From assembly GCA_022559845.1 (NCBI GenBank), contig CM040118.1, positions 238,685,224 to 238,749,223 on the forward strand: 64,000 bases of DNA, read 5' to 3'. Positions 1 through 11,211 of the stretch are shown here, in pieces; positions within the stretch are counted from its first letter, which is position 1, and every line of letters begins with the position of its first letter. The DNA is from Amorphophallus konjac (Eukaryota; Streptophyta; Magnoliopsida; Alismatales; Araceae). The notes beneath the pieces were generated by a model that worked only from the letters and a program-made list of their open reading frames with translations, searched no databases and had not been told where the DNA came from. Made by a program: the position numbers and the translations under genes.

Positions 1-200
1 TCTATTATTTAGCGCCCGTATTTGCAGGCGTCAGTTCAAAATCTTTAATAAGGAAAGTCATTTGTTGCATAATTAAATCCAGGGATTGACGGCTGAGTGC
101 ACGTCATCATTTTAATTAACGCCTTTGGTGATGTCGTCATTTTTAATTGACGCCCTTTGAGAGGTCGTCATTTCCAATTCCGTCCCCTTTGCGCCTGTTT
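1..200. repeat. Palindromic word cluster, GACG/CGTC type
   Basis: At least four short imperfect dyads occur in 200 bases, for example GCGCCC...GGCGTC, ACGCC...GTCGTC and GACGCCC...GTCGTC, each spanning about 20-25 bases. They are separated by T/A-rich spacers such as ATTTTAATT. The same design recurs in A at 2090-2330 and 2960-3400. Confidence 0.7.
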
Positions 201-1070
201 ATTTCCAGTAATGATCCCTTCCCTGTTTTACTCCTTGTGTTTGATTGGGAAGAGGGTTTCTTATTGGAGGTCCATTACCTTGTTTTAATCTATTATTGCA
301 AGGATTTTTGAGCCTATAAATACTCTCGGTGTTTCTCTCACGCGAAGGAAGGGGAATGCAAGAGCATGGTAACATAGAATAAGAACCACTGTGAGAGTTT
401 TTTTTAATAGGGAGAAGAGAGTTTCTGTTTTGCAGGTTTAGTTCCCAAGCAATCCTTTTCCCGATTGGTGTTTAATCCTCCTTCCCACGGTGGTCATCAG
501 TTGCTGCTCAACCAATCTCTTTGGTTTTTCTCCCAGTACTGCTGCACGCATAGCAGAGAGGAGATTTTCTTCTCTTGTTTGGTTAACATTCATCATCACC
601 CATTGTTCTTTCTAGCTCTTTGCTAGAAACGTTCTTCACATCATACATCTTGCTTCGCATATTCTGCATTCATATCTTCTATACCCTTTGTTACTCCTCT
701 TAAGGGGTTTTAAAAACCAAAACACACAAGGTGTGTTCATGCTTCATTTGATCAATTTCTTAGTTTTAGAGCATTGATACTACACCTTTTGGCTAATCCA
801 TTCTTTTCATTCGTTTTGTGTGTTCTTACAAGGGTAATCAAAGCTAAGAACCCCCTTCATCGGCCGACCGGTAGAAGGAGGAAGGAAAAGTCCACAATCT
901 CACCCACTCAATACAAGGGACATGCGATCACTTTTATTTTTCTTGAGGTAACCCCTCTGGCGATCACACTCTACATTAGCACCACGTGCTTGTTTTTACC
1001 CTCGCCCATTAATTCCTTCATATATATATATATATATTTTACTTATTGTTATTAAATAGATTTTTCTTAT
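1..1070 (+). mobile_element. LTR-like fragment, left edge cut by window
   Basis: Non-coding. The first 200 bases hold several short dyads of the GACG/CGTC type, the same word class as solo LTR A downstream. A TATA-like box (CCTATAAAT, 313-321) follows, as in the LTRs of A and E. The segment ends in a short TA run (1020-1038). No LTR terminus or coding sequence was found, so calling it part of an LTR related to A is an inference from word type and TATA position. Confidence 0.45.
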
Positions 1071-1951
1071 ATTTTAATGGGAATCTACACCAGCGTGGTG
1101 GAAGTGCCCCAGGTCACAAACCTATAGGTTTCACCATTGGAGAGCGGTTACCAGCCAATGTGGACGTGCTACAACCAAGGTGGATCAAAAGGAAAGGAAT
1201 TGAAGTACGAAGATAGAAATCCAAACAAGAGAGTCTTCAAGGAACAGCCCAAAATGGCAACAAGGCGAACGGAGGACACAATTCGGCATGGAATATCTTA
1301 AATCTTAAAAATTAACGATCAATTGACTCTCAAAATCAGTTGTTAAAATGATTTTCCCAAAGTTAATTCAAATTTCTACATGAATGCATGCTGGGTTTAA
1401 AGGAAAAATTAAAACAAACGAAAATAGAAGATAATCAAGGATAATATTGTTAAGCTGCCAAGACTGAGTCAAGTAACTAATTTGTGAGTCGATACTAAGC
1501 CGAAGCCCATTTATCCGCGCACCAACTCGTAAAAGGGAACCATCATCCCTAGTCTTGGACGGCTCAACGGCCTATCCGTATGACTAGGATTCCTCTAAAA
1601 TTATCATTGTTTTTGATGAAGGGGAACTCAAATTTTAGATTTACCAAAGCCACAAGGTCCTTGATATGATCTAATAGTGTAGATAACATATAGTAAAAAT
1701 GCATACATGGAGATGGTGATAGCAATAAGCATGTGGGGAACTGAGGAATGCAGTGCAAGCACCGTGGGACTTGGATGATGATGATGTCCAGACAGTGGGA
1801 CCAAAAGCTTCTTTCTGCGCTCAAAGATTCATTAGCCAAGATATAAAGGGTAACAAGTAATGAAAGTAATAAAGCGTAGCATGACATGTATAGCATCAAT
1901 AGCATGAATCATAGATTAAGTATCAATAGCAAAATAAGGCAAAGCATGTCT
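1071..1951. other. Non-coding stretch, unassigned
   Basis: No coding frame with recognisable similarity, no LTR terminus and no structured RNA was seen. The last part is rich in short AGCAT/ATAGCA repeats that continue on the other side of solo LTR A (5033-5090), confirming that A was inserted into this sequence. Confidence 0.5.
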
Positions 1952-2089
1952 TGTAGCACCCCTGGAAATTTTAAAGAGAATAAAATAGATTCTAAATTAA
2001 AACAAAAAGATTCGATTTGTAGAAATAGCTTAAACCGATAAATGGGCTTTACACCTAAAGTATGTATAACTAATGGGCCAAAATAAAAT

Positions 2090-2335
2090 AACGCCCTTCC
2101 TTAAGGCGCTAATTAAAGTAATAACACCCTTATCATGGGCGTTAATTCTTTTTTTGACGTCCATCAAAACGGTCGTCAATTCTTACCAAGGAAATTGGGA
2201 ATAGAGCGCCCAAAATATAGAAACGTAAAAGACGCCCTTTGTGAAGGCGTTATTTAATGAAAACACGCCCCCTGTTAAGGTGCCCCAGTCTCAGACGTCT
2301 TTTTCCCTGGGAATTAAATTAAGGCATGCTCGTTC
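2090..2335. repeat. Word cluster in U3 of A, GCCC/GGGC and GACG/CGTC type
   Basis: Several dyads such as ACGCCC...AGGCGC, ACACCC...GGGCGTT and TGACGTCC...GGTCGTCA lie upstream of the TATA box. Each is about 20-25 bases, with AATTAA-like spacers. Confidence 0.7.
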
Positions 2336-2495
2336 GCTGCATGGCCTATATTAGGGTTCTCCCTATGCAAATGGGAGCATGCGGCTGCTATCCTGGAAGG
2401 GTGAGGACCATGCATAGTAGGTTTAAAAACTTACCAATCTTGATCGTAAAACCCTTCCATAATCCAACAATAGAACCCTCCAGATCGTTGAGAGT

Positions 2496-2507
2496 CTTAT
2501 AAATACC
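2496..2507 (+). promoter_or_regulatory. TATA box of LTR A
   Basis: CTTATAAATACC lies about 545 bases into the LTR, nearly the same offset as the TATA box in the related LTR of E (about 540). It is the likely Pol II start region of the parent element. Confidence 0.6.
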
Positions 2508-2954
2508 ACACCCCCTCGAACGGGCTGATTTTTCTAAGTAACTGCTGCTTCAAAGGAGGTCCTGCTACATCCTGCAACACTCTGCATCCTATCTTCATCC
2601 TGCTGTGGTTACAGAAAGCTTCTTCCTCCCTCTCCCTGCCGGTCAGACGCGTGAAGTGTGAAGCTTCTTCCCCCGTTCTTCATCCTGCTGAGCAAGAAGG
2701 AGAGCGTCCTCTCATTCTTCCTCTTCTTCATCTTGTTGGCGGACGTGGGAGCCTCCATCATCTTCCTCCATCTTCATCCTGCAAGCATACGACATACTCT
2801 ATTTTAAACAGAGTATCATTTTCGCCGTTTAATCTTCAACAAGAGGTAGGTTTTCTCAAGGATTGTAGCCCAAACTAGCAAAAAAATTTATGATAATATC
2901 ATCTGTAATTCATGCATATAGTTTTACTGCGATTTAGAAGTTTTCTGGAAATTT

Positions 2955-3400
2955 TGGAAAGAGGCGACCCTCTCTAGGGCGCTAATTCATGTTCTGACGC
3001 TCGACCCAAGAGTCGTTAATTTTAAGAAATTGATAAATACTCATGTTTATCCTGGAAAGGAATGAATTAACGACAGCGAGTAGGTCGTCTTTTATGAAAG
3101 TGACGCCCCACCCAAGGGCGCTATTTTAAATTAATGGCTTAGGATAAGTCGTTACTTTCCTGAAATTTCTAAAAGTTATTAAATTCTAGAAAATGGTAAT
3201 TAACGACACAGTGCAAGTCGCTTCTTTGTGAAATAATGCCCCTGCCTAAGGCGCGTTATCTTGAAATACAGAAATGGCTAAATTGCAGTAATAATAGAAA
3301 TTACAGATGGGACGACTGTTCCAGCAGTCGTCAATTAGTAAAGAAACGGCCCAGATAAGGTCGTGAATTTATTAAATAGTGACTTGGCGTAAGTCGCGAA
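2955..3400. repeat. Word cluster downstream of TATA in A, GACGAC/GTCGTC type
   Basis: About ten dyads occur in 450 bases at roughly 40-50 base spacing. The best is GACGACTG-N6-CAGTCGTC (3311-3332), a perfect 8-bp stem. Others include GGCGACC...GGGCGC, AACGAC...GTCGTC, AACGACA...GTCGCTT and TGACTT...AAGTCGC. Many are followed by AATTT or TTTTAA. Confidence 0.8.
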
Positions 3401-3442
3401 TTTCCTGCATATTTATTTCCACGACTTTCTGTGAACCGAGGG

Positions 3443-3443
<1 letters not shown>

Positions 3444-3531
<88 letters not shown>

Positions 3532-3543
3532 TATATGTATATC
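3444..3543. repeat. (TA)n then (GTAT)n microsatellite
   Basis: About 30 TA units are followed directly by about 9 GTAT units within solo LTR A. Apparent open frames here on both strands (Ile/Tyr and Tyr/Val/Met runs) are artefacts of the repeat. Confidence 0.95.
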
Positions 3544-5032
3544 GGCACTATATTCCATTCTGTGAGTATAGTCCCATGTTTCACGATGATTTGTCGCATT
3601 ACCCACTAACTCTCGGTGACATACAAGCCCTCCATTGGACATTCCGTTCCTTTGGATTGGCGAGTTAGTCATTGGGACCTCCGTAAGTCTCCTCGTAGCC
3701 TTGGATTTCCTCAAGGCCGACTGAGCTGGTTGTACCTTAAACACCTTGTACCTTTTTGATTGCCACGACTTGTGGTAAACTGGCCCTCTCATGTCGCCAT
3801 CTTGGTCCATGAGAGAATAATCTTTGCCAATGGAATGATGATATTCCACTAGGCGATATCTTGGATTGAGTCCCTTATAGATGGGGTCAATCAGCTTGAT
3901 TCATGTCCCTTGATTGGTGACAGGTCTAGTCATCCACTCAAGTTATCTCGGCTACCTAGCTAAGGTACCGTCTCTACCCAGGTTATCGACACGTCATGAT
4001 TCTCGTTGGTTTTATCATTGTCAATCTAATGTTCTTCCTTGAATTCCATGGAACCTATCCACGAATCTACCTTGATATCATACATGAGTTTGTTCTTGGA
4101 AATCCATGGCTATCACTAAAGTGGTTGTCTAGATATTACATGTAACAATGTCCGCACATTTAGGGCCCTATCTGGTCCTGGGAGGAGTACCCGAAAGTAC
4201 TTGTGCCCATGGGAGTTATATTGATCACGGTGTGGCATTGCACCGAAGTACTTGCTTGAATCTACGACACTCCACTATATCTCTATCCCTCTCTCTCGCG
4301 TGCTTGACTTGATTGACTTGACATGACTTGCGTGGCCCGGAATGGGCAAAGTACTTTATTGCTAATAGCCATTATCTCATGACATGAAAGACTTTATTGA
4401 TATACTTGGTACTCGTTCAAAAACTTGGAAATCTTGAATACTTGAAATTCCCTATCTTGGATCAACAGTACATGTTATTTCCTGTTGTTATCATGTTCAA
4501 TTCCATAGCATTCTATTTTTTTATACTTTACATGCTAAACTTGCATTTTTATTGGAAGAGGTAATTACTTAAACCAATTGCTAGTTCTTGAGATATAATT
4601 CCGACTGAGCGTTCGCTTATCAAGTTCTTTTCCCCAACCTTTTCAGGTAATACGGACCCTGACTCGGACTCGGATGGGCAGAAGTGAGAGTGACGAGCGT
4701 AGAACCTGCAAGCGTCATGCTGTTGAACTCTATCGTGTCATGTCGTCCTTAGTTTATTCCTTGAGTCTTGTCATTAGAACTTATGTTATTGCAAGGGTTG
4801 TAATATTTAAGGCTTGCGGGCCTGATCTGTGATGTTAAGTCTTGAAGTATGTGACTTGGTTTAAATGGATTGGTTATATCAGTGGTATCAGTCTTTGGTT
4901 ATGTTTTAGATTCTTGTCTTGTTGCGCACTCTATGTTGATGTTGAAATTCTACTTGCTCTGATTGACGTGATTGATATAAACTCGTCACGTCTCTCCCCG
5001 GGTTCCTTCCGCGCTCGGGGCGTGACATGTCT

Positions 5033-6833
5033 AGCATGAATAACATGAGTCGAAGCATAGCATTGCGTGAAACATGCAAAGCATCAGTGTTTGTTGTTTG
5101 TCATGAGGATGCCAACTTGGCTAACCATGAGATTGAGATTGGATGATCAGGATCAAGTAATGCCCAGAACGGCAGGAATAATCCAGTGGAAAGAGTAGGA
5201 GTTACTTAGCAAGATTTGGAAATGATAATTAGTTAGATGCTCAGACATAACAATCAACATAGGGAAGAATCGAAAGGTAGATAGCAATGAATGGAGAGGA
5301 CTTATCCCGTACTCTTGGTCCTTCTTGCAAAAAGGTTGTCCCTGCAATAACACCATCAAAAAATATAACATAATTTTTTTAGATTTTAAAATATGCAAAT
5401 TTTTATGGGTTTTAAAAAGTATTAAAAATTTTATGTGGATTTTGGTTTAGACATTGCTAATGCAGCATCAAAGGATGTTTAAGCCATTGGCTAGGGGTCC
5501 TTGTTCCTTCTCCTTTCGCTAAAAATTACCCAAAGCAAGGCGTGCATTGAGGTGGCACCCTATAACCGGCTGCCCTTGGATAACGGTGCCCCTACAAAGG
5601 CCATACCCGAGAAACACTCGGCCTTCGAGGGAGAAGAGAAGAGTGATTTGGGATAAGCTTGATGTGAGTTAAGAAGATATCGGATTTAACTTCTTTCCAT
5701 AGCACTACCCCTAGAGATTCGGTCTATTACGTCGGGGCCTTGTGTCATATCATCGAACCTTTAATTCTCTTGTAGGCACGCATACGACCGGGCTCATGAC
5801 GTCCCGCAGAGAAACTGTACTGCCCTGTTGCCATGCCAAATTCATCGAATTTTCTTTTGATTTCACATATTTTTTTCATTTGAACATCATCTTTTTGTGT
5901 CCTTTGGACTTGAAAGATATTGCAATTGAAACTTGAAAATTTTGAGAATAAGGTCATAATAGACTGCCCATATTTGAGACTTCATCTTGTCAGGGTGTGC
6001 TTAGGTTGGTTGTTTTGCCCAGAATACCTCTACCCTCATATTTCATCCGAGAAGAGAAGAGAAAAAGGCTTTGTGCCCTCGAGCATGGCCCAAGTAGCAA
6101 TGGTGTTCTACCAAGGGGGCGGCTAAGAATGCCGTGAAATATGTGCGGTGCCCAGCTAAGGGTTGCCCTTAACAAGCGGGGAGGGAAATGCTGAACTCCC
6201 GGCGCGGGGTTCTTAGTACCAAAATGCTGCATAGAAAGCCTAAAGGCCTAAGATAAAGGTCTAAAACAACCACTCTTAGTCATGTTAAGAAGCACCTTAT
6301 TTTGAAAAATAGTGTGTGAAGATGAATGAGGTAATGAGACAAAAATGCATACATACGCACATATATTACCTTGTAACCTTGGTTGTAGAAGCAGCTACCA
6401 AAGGTGATCTTCATGATCATGGGATTTGTGGTCCTCATAGAGAGAAGGGAGCAAATTTTTGAAATGGCTTAACATGAAGGAGTGGTGTTTAGACCAGACC
6501 CAGACGAATAAGGAGAAAAGGGAAAAAAGGTGAGGGCTAGAACTCTCTCACTAAGGTGCGGAGACCCTGATCATATGAACCATCTACAGACTGAAGAGGG
6601 AATTAAGTGGAGGAGTGAGGACTAAAGCCTCAAAAATAGTGGGAGAACGGGCATATGCCCAAAGTAGTGGAGGTGGAAGAAGTCGGGTCGGACTCAGAAT
6701 CGAGAGGGATTAGGAGATGGAATTAGTAAATCGAGAGAGGAGGAACCGGAGGGTCCGGAGGCAAGGGAGGAGAATCATGATGGGAAGAAGAATCCTGAGA
6801 TTCCAGAGGGAGAAAATAACGAGGGACATAATG
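5033..6833. other. Unassigned non-coding sequence left of element B
   Basis: No protein similarity was recognised on either strand, and no LTR pair or RNA gene. The first 60 bases continue the AGCAT-rich sequence interrupted by A. The stretch near 6560-6830 is strongly purine-rich (GAGGAG/GGAAGAAG) and ends directly at the LTR of B. It could be old transposon interior or ordinary intergenic DNA. Confidence 0.4.
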
Positions 6834-7919
6834 TGTAACGACCAAGAGATCCGGATACCGATACCAAGAACTCGGGGAAGCCACTCAAGAGGCTGATGAG
6901 GCCCCGTAAGGGTTAAAGGGTTTTGTCGATGTAATGCATAATTAATTGGAATTACACGCGCACAATATTAATTATAGCAACAATTTGAACTATAAACGGA
7001 AGCAATTTACATATCAGAGTGATAAATATATACAATAGTCTAGATCCACTGAGCAAGAGTCAAAAATATACAACTACTCAGGGCATAACCCGGCCAAAAG
7101 GAACAAGAAATGACAAAAGACCACTAATAGCCTACTGACCGACCACTGCTGGAATTAAGTACGACCGTTAAATGCACGGGAAGCTCCGGAAGACGGCTGA
7201 GGCTGCTCACCTGTAGAAGTAAGGGTGAGTCTCTAAACAAGACTCAGTAGGGGTCACGCGGATCCCTACCTCGCCACTAAACAAAGGAAAGCAATTAAAG
7301 CATGCATTGGTAGAATTAAGTAACAATTTAGTAAAGCTGTAAAACTATCTAAACAGTTTAACAACAGCTAATCGAATGCAAAAGGAACTAGATCTACCAG
7401 TAGAATAAGCTTCAACAATTTCAAGTGACAGGAGAGAGAGGGACCACCAGAAAGAGAAACTATATGCGTCAACTGACGGCTTACACTACATCTCAAGTAT
7501 CTACACAAGTCTGGATCGCGACAAGTTAGACACGTAACAGTACCAGAAGACAAGAACTAGTCAGGGTAACACTCGTCAGTGCCAGTTCAAGCCCCTGACC
7601 ACGTATGCACACACACGCTCAATGCCTTGAGCCAGGCCTCTAGCTAGTTCCCCCCCTCCCCAGTAGGATGCTACTGTCAAGCAAAGGGGCCCACGGAGAC
7701 TAGCTTAAAAATTGTAAACCGGGACTACCCTGCCACCTCTCCCAGGTGGGCCAACACAAGAGGTCGTCGGGCTACGACTAGTGGTTCCATCACAAGGAAA
7801 GAGAAAGTAACTCTATTGGGATCTAAAAGTATGCCACAGTTTGCAAAATAATTTAAACATTGCGAATATGCAACATGAAACGCATAAAGAAATGAACGTG
7901 CATGAGTTGAAATTCTGTA

Positions 7920-8305
7920 GGAAATGGCGGTTGAATATTAGCCCGCCACAGTCTCTGGCGGTCGAAGTTTTGGCCGCTACAAGGGGTGTAGCGCTCCACT
8001 AATGGGCCACGAAGCTCCACCACCTTACTATTTCACACTGTATCAACATGCTCTAGCGGTCCTTGCTTGGGCCGCCATAGTCGTCCTGGCGGTTCCACGA
8101 TAACCCGCAAGACTAACCACCATATCGGGTCAAAGGTCTATAGCGGTCGAAGGTTCAACCGCTAAGGTTTAGTAGACGGTCCAATAATGAGCCGCTACGA
8201 GGATAAAATGCACGGGCTGTGGGCCGCTAAGGTCCACCGCCACAATGTTTTACAGAAACGGTCACTGGCAGGACCGCCACTTGTCCGGTGAACGGAATCC
8301 ACAGG
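7920..8305. repeat. Palindromic word cluster, CGGTC/GACCG type, in LTR B
   Basis: Around ten dyads occur, such as TGGCGGT...CCCGCCA, TGGCGGTC...GGCCGCTA, TAGCGGTCC...GGCCGCCA and TAGCGGTCG...CAACCGCTA. Each is 22-25 bases with a 5-7 bp stem. The same word fills the LTRs of H, E and F. Confidence 0.85.
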
Positions 8306-8754
8306 GTTCGTAACCGGAACACCTCCCGATCGACCTAGATCGATGGGAAACTTATTTGTGACATGTTCCCTGCCATTCCACCATCACATAACCACAGTTT
8401 ATAGCCTAAAAACCCAGGAATGATATTCATGGAGGATTAAAACATAAATTTACGATGTTCATGCTCCAAAAATAAAAATGACGCTGTGCAGGCTATGGAA
8501 AACATAAAGACGATGGGCAAGATAGGGAAAATGATCCTAGCGAGGTCGGGAAGCCATCCCCCTACGTCGATTGCGATGAAAACGGCGTTACGACGCCATG
8601 CAAGCCGAGGGTCGCCGCGGCTCTTCTCGCTCGGTCCCGTCTCCACGCGCCGCGGTTCGCCTCGAGGTTGATGTCACCGCGCTCCGCGCATCGCGGGCTT
8701 TCCGATGACGCTTCCCACGCGTCCTACGGCGGCCCGACGCGGTCACGCCACTAA

Positions 8755-8830
8755 GAGAGGGGGAGAGATGCGCCGTGAGAGAGAGAGAGGGTGAGAGAGT
8801 GAAAGAGAAATGAGAGAGAGAGAGAGAGTC
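8755..8830. repeat. AG-rich simple repeat
   Basis: GAGAGAGAGAGAG runs interrupted by GGTGAG and AAATG lie inside LTR B. A similar AG-rich tract is found at the equivalent place in LTR H (14380-14460). Confidence 0.85.
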
Positions 8831-9069
8831 GACCGATGGGTTAAAAAATTCGGTTTTGATATATTATTTTTTTCTGATTTTTAACTTCTAATTGCATTTC
8901 AACCCCCAAATAAGCAAAATTATGTATATGCCCTTTTAATTTCTTAAAATCTTTAATAAATGGGATAAAATGCTAGAAAAAGCCCATTTAATCCCTAAAA
9001 ATCTTCTAATTTCATGGATTAAATTCTATATTAATACCGGTAAAGATCTGTTAAAGAACCGGTCTTACA

Positions 9070-9083
9070 GTCCCTCCCTCCTA
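9070..9083 (-). other. Polypurine tract of element B
   Basis: GTCCCTCCCTCCTA on the plus strand is TAGGAGGGAGGGAC on the coding strand, directly before the LTR start TGTAAGACC. This is the expected plus-strand primer site for reverse transcription and fixes the orientation of B. Confidence 0.75.
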
Positions 9084-9146
9084 ATAGAAATTTCATCCTC
9101 AAAATTTAAAAGGAAGAACAAGGGGAGAACTAAAAGAAATTATACC

Positions 9147-11211
9147 TTATTCAAATAAGAAAGGAAACTGTTGACGCATTTCATCCTCATGTTCCCAAGT
9201 CACTTCATTGCCAGAGTGATGCTGCCATACTACTTTAACCAGAGGGATTACCTTATTTCTCAATCGTTACTCACGACAATCTTCAATTCTAATTAGATAC
9301 TCTGGTGTAGATAAACCTGTAGTCACTTCAGGCCAAACTGAATCATCTAGAACGTGAGACGCATCAGGAACATACTTACTCAGCTGGGAAACATTAAATA
9401 CATCGTGGATTTCTTGCATCGCCGCTGGCAACTGGAGTCGATAAGCCACTTGGCCCACACATTCCAAGATAAGAAATAGACCAATATAACGGGGACTAAG
9501 CTTTCCACGCTTCCCAAATCTCATAACACATTTCATCAGAGATATTTTCACAAACACCATATCTCTAGGCTCAAACTACAATGGTCTTCTCCGCTGATCT
9601 GCATAGCTTTTCTGTTGACTCTGAGCTGTCAACATTCTTTGCCTGATTAAGCGAACCACATTAGCACATTACTGAACCATATCCGGTCCTGTCAACAAGC
9701 GATCATCAAATTCAAACCAGTTTAATGGAGTATGACAAGGACGCCCATATCAAGCCTCATACGGTGCCATATCAATGCTGGAGTGATAACTGTTATTATA
9801 TGCAAATTCCACTAATGGCAAATGCTGACTCCACGAACCCTACCAATCTATGCAACACGATCGCATCATATCTTCTAAAGTCTGAATAGTCCTTTCTGAC
9901 TGACCATTAGATTGAGGATGATATGCTGAACTGAAAGCTAACTCTGTGCCCAACACCTTTTGAAAGTTGCGCCAGAAGCCAGAAGTAAAGCGTGGGTCAC
10001 GATCTGACACAATAGATATTGGAATTCCATGCAACGGCACAATCTTTTCGACATAGAGTTCAGCCAATTTTTGAACACTCCAAGCAACTTTAATCGGCAA
10101 TAATCTCGCTGTCTTAGTCAAACGATCAACTAACAGCCAGATTCCATCATAGCCTAGTGAAGTTCAAGGTAAACTCACAACAAAATCTGTCGTAACATGA
10201 TCCTATTTCCACATTGGAATTTCTAAAGGTTGAAGCATTCCTCCAGGCTTTTGATGCTCGGCTTTAACCCGTTGGCATGCCAAACATTTCGACACAAACT
10301 CAGCTACATCCTTTTTCATTCCTGGCCACCAGAACTATCTTTTCAGATTTTGATACATCTTGGTAGTGCCGGGGTGAATAGCATAACGGGATCCATGGTC
10401 TTCACGCAAGATGGCATTTCTCAAAACATTATCAGTTGGTACATACAGCCTACCTCGGAAGCTGACTACCAACTCATCATCAAACTCGATATCGTGCATC
10501 ATTATAATGTGTGACAAATTAGAATCTGCTTGCTGAGCTTCCTTAATCTGCTGATAAATAGCTGGAGTCATCACAAGACTAGCATATACAGCTATCATTG
10601 GATCACGAGGAATTTCTACACTGAAAGTCTCGCAAGGAAACTATTCCCACAACTTCCATTCTCGAACCAGCAAATGACTGATTTGCACTTTCCTACTCAG
10701 AGCATCATCCACCACATTCATTTTACCTGGCTGATAGGAAAGAGTGAAATCATAGTCTTTCATATATTCCATCCATCTACATTGCCGAAGATTCAAATCT
10801 TTTTGAGAAAACACATATTGTAAGCTTTGATGATCAGTAAAGATCTCAAATTTCTCGCCATACAAGTAGTGTCTCGTGATTTTCAATGCAAAGATCACCG
10901 TGCAAGCTCTAAGTCATGAGTAGGATAATTCTCTTCATGCTATTTCAATTGTCGGGATGCATAAGCTACAACTTTACCATGTTGCATAAGCACTGCACCC
11001 AAACCTATTCGAGAAGCATCTGTGCATACCACGAATCCACCCGAGCCAGAAGGCAAAACCAGCACCGGAGAAGTAGTGAGTAGCCTTTTCAAATCATTAA
11101 AGCTCTGCTCACACTGATCTGACCAGACAAAAGGCACATCTTTACGTGTCAGACGAGTCATTGGAGTGGCAATCCACGTAAAATCATGAATGAATCTTCG
11201 ATAAGGCCTTT
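9147..11211 (-). pseudogene. Gypsy chromovirus pol remnant of B (RT end, RNase H, integrase, chromodomain)
   Basis: Minus-strand remnant, read from 11211 down to the stop at 9147. It opens inside RT at the RRFIHDF motif (connection region) because H was inserted at 11212. RNase H follows ([20 protein letters not shown], about 11040; [11 protein letters not shown], about 10840). Then come the integrase zinc-binding region (HPGTTKMYQNLKR, 10335-10400), the integrase core with SDRDPRFTSGFW and YHPQSNGQSERT (9840-10121), and the C-terminal domain (GKLSPRYIG...). The last part is a chromodomain-like tail (LRNKVIPLVKVVW...EATW-type, 9147-9255), marking a Tekay-like chromovirus. Most parts share one frame. 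One shift occurs within RNase H (about 10900-10940), and stops lie at about 9264, 9570 and 10130. The rest of RT, protease, gag and 5' LTR are not adjacent. Confidence 0.88.

Larger units (their letters stand above)
1952..5027 (+). mobile_element. Solo LTR A, gypsy/Tekay-like, 3076 bp
   Basis: Begins TGTAGCACCCC and ends CGGGGCGTGACA, giving the TG...CA termini of an LTR. It is flanked by a perfect 5-bp duplication TGTCT (1947-1951 and 5028-5032). There is no PBS, coding region or PPT between the termini, so it is a solo LTR left by LTR-LTR recombination. From about 3600 rightward it is colinear with the LTRs of E and F: the block near 3630-3740 matches E near 27140-27245, the CCATGGGA...AGTACTT block near 4208-4252 matches E near 27908-27954, and both share TTTTCAGG late in the LTR. 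Its palindromic words differ from those of E. Confidence 0.92.
6834..9069 (-). mobile_element. 3' LTR of gypsy element B
   Basis: Starts TGTAACGACC and ends GGTCTTACA. The next bases (9070-9083) are a pyrimidine run that reads as a polypurine tract on the minus strand, followed by the end of a minus-strand pol, so this is the 3' LTR of a minus-strand element. It is related to LTR H: both begin TG...ACGACC and share the CAGTAGGGGTCACG-GGATCC block (7247 and 11640). It carries CGGTC-type words (7925-8300) and an AG-rich run (8755-8830). Confidence 0.8.

Noticed and set aside
3379..3609. Open frames over the TA and GTAT repeat
   Set aside because: Composed of Ile/Tyr or Val/Cys/Met runs produced by the microsatellite on both strands.
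8755..8830. GAGA-type regulatory element
   Set aside because: A plain AG microsatellite inside LTR B. No further support for a specific binding role.
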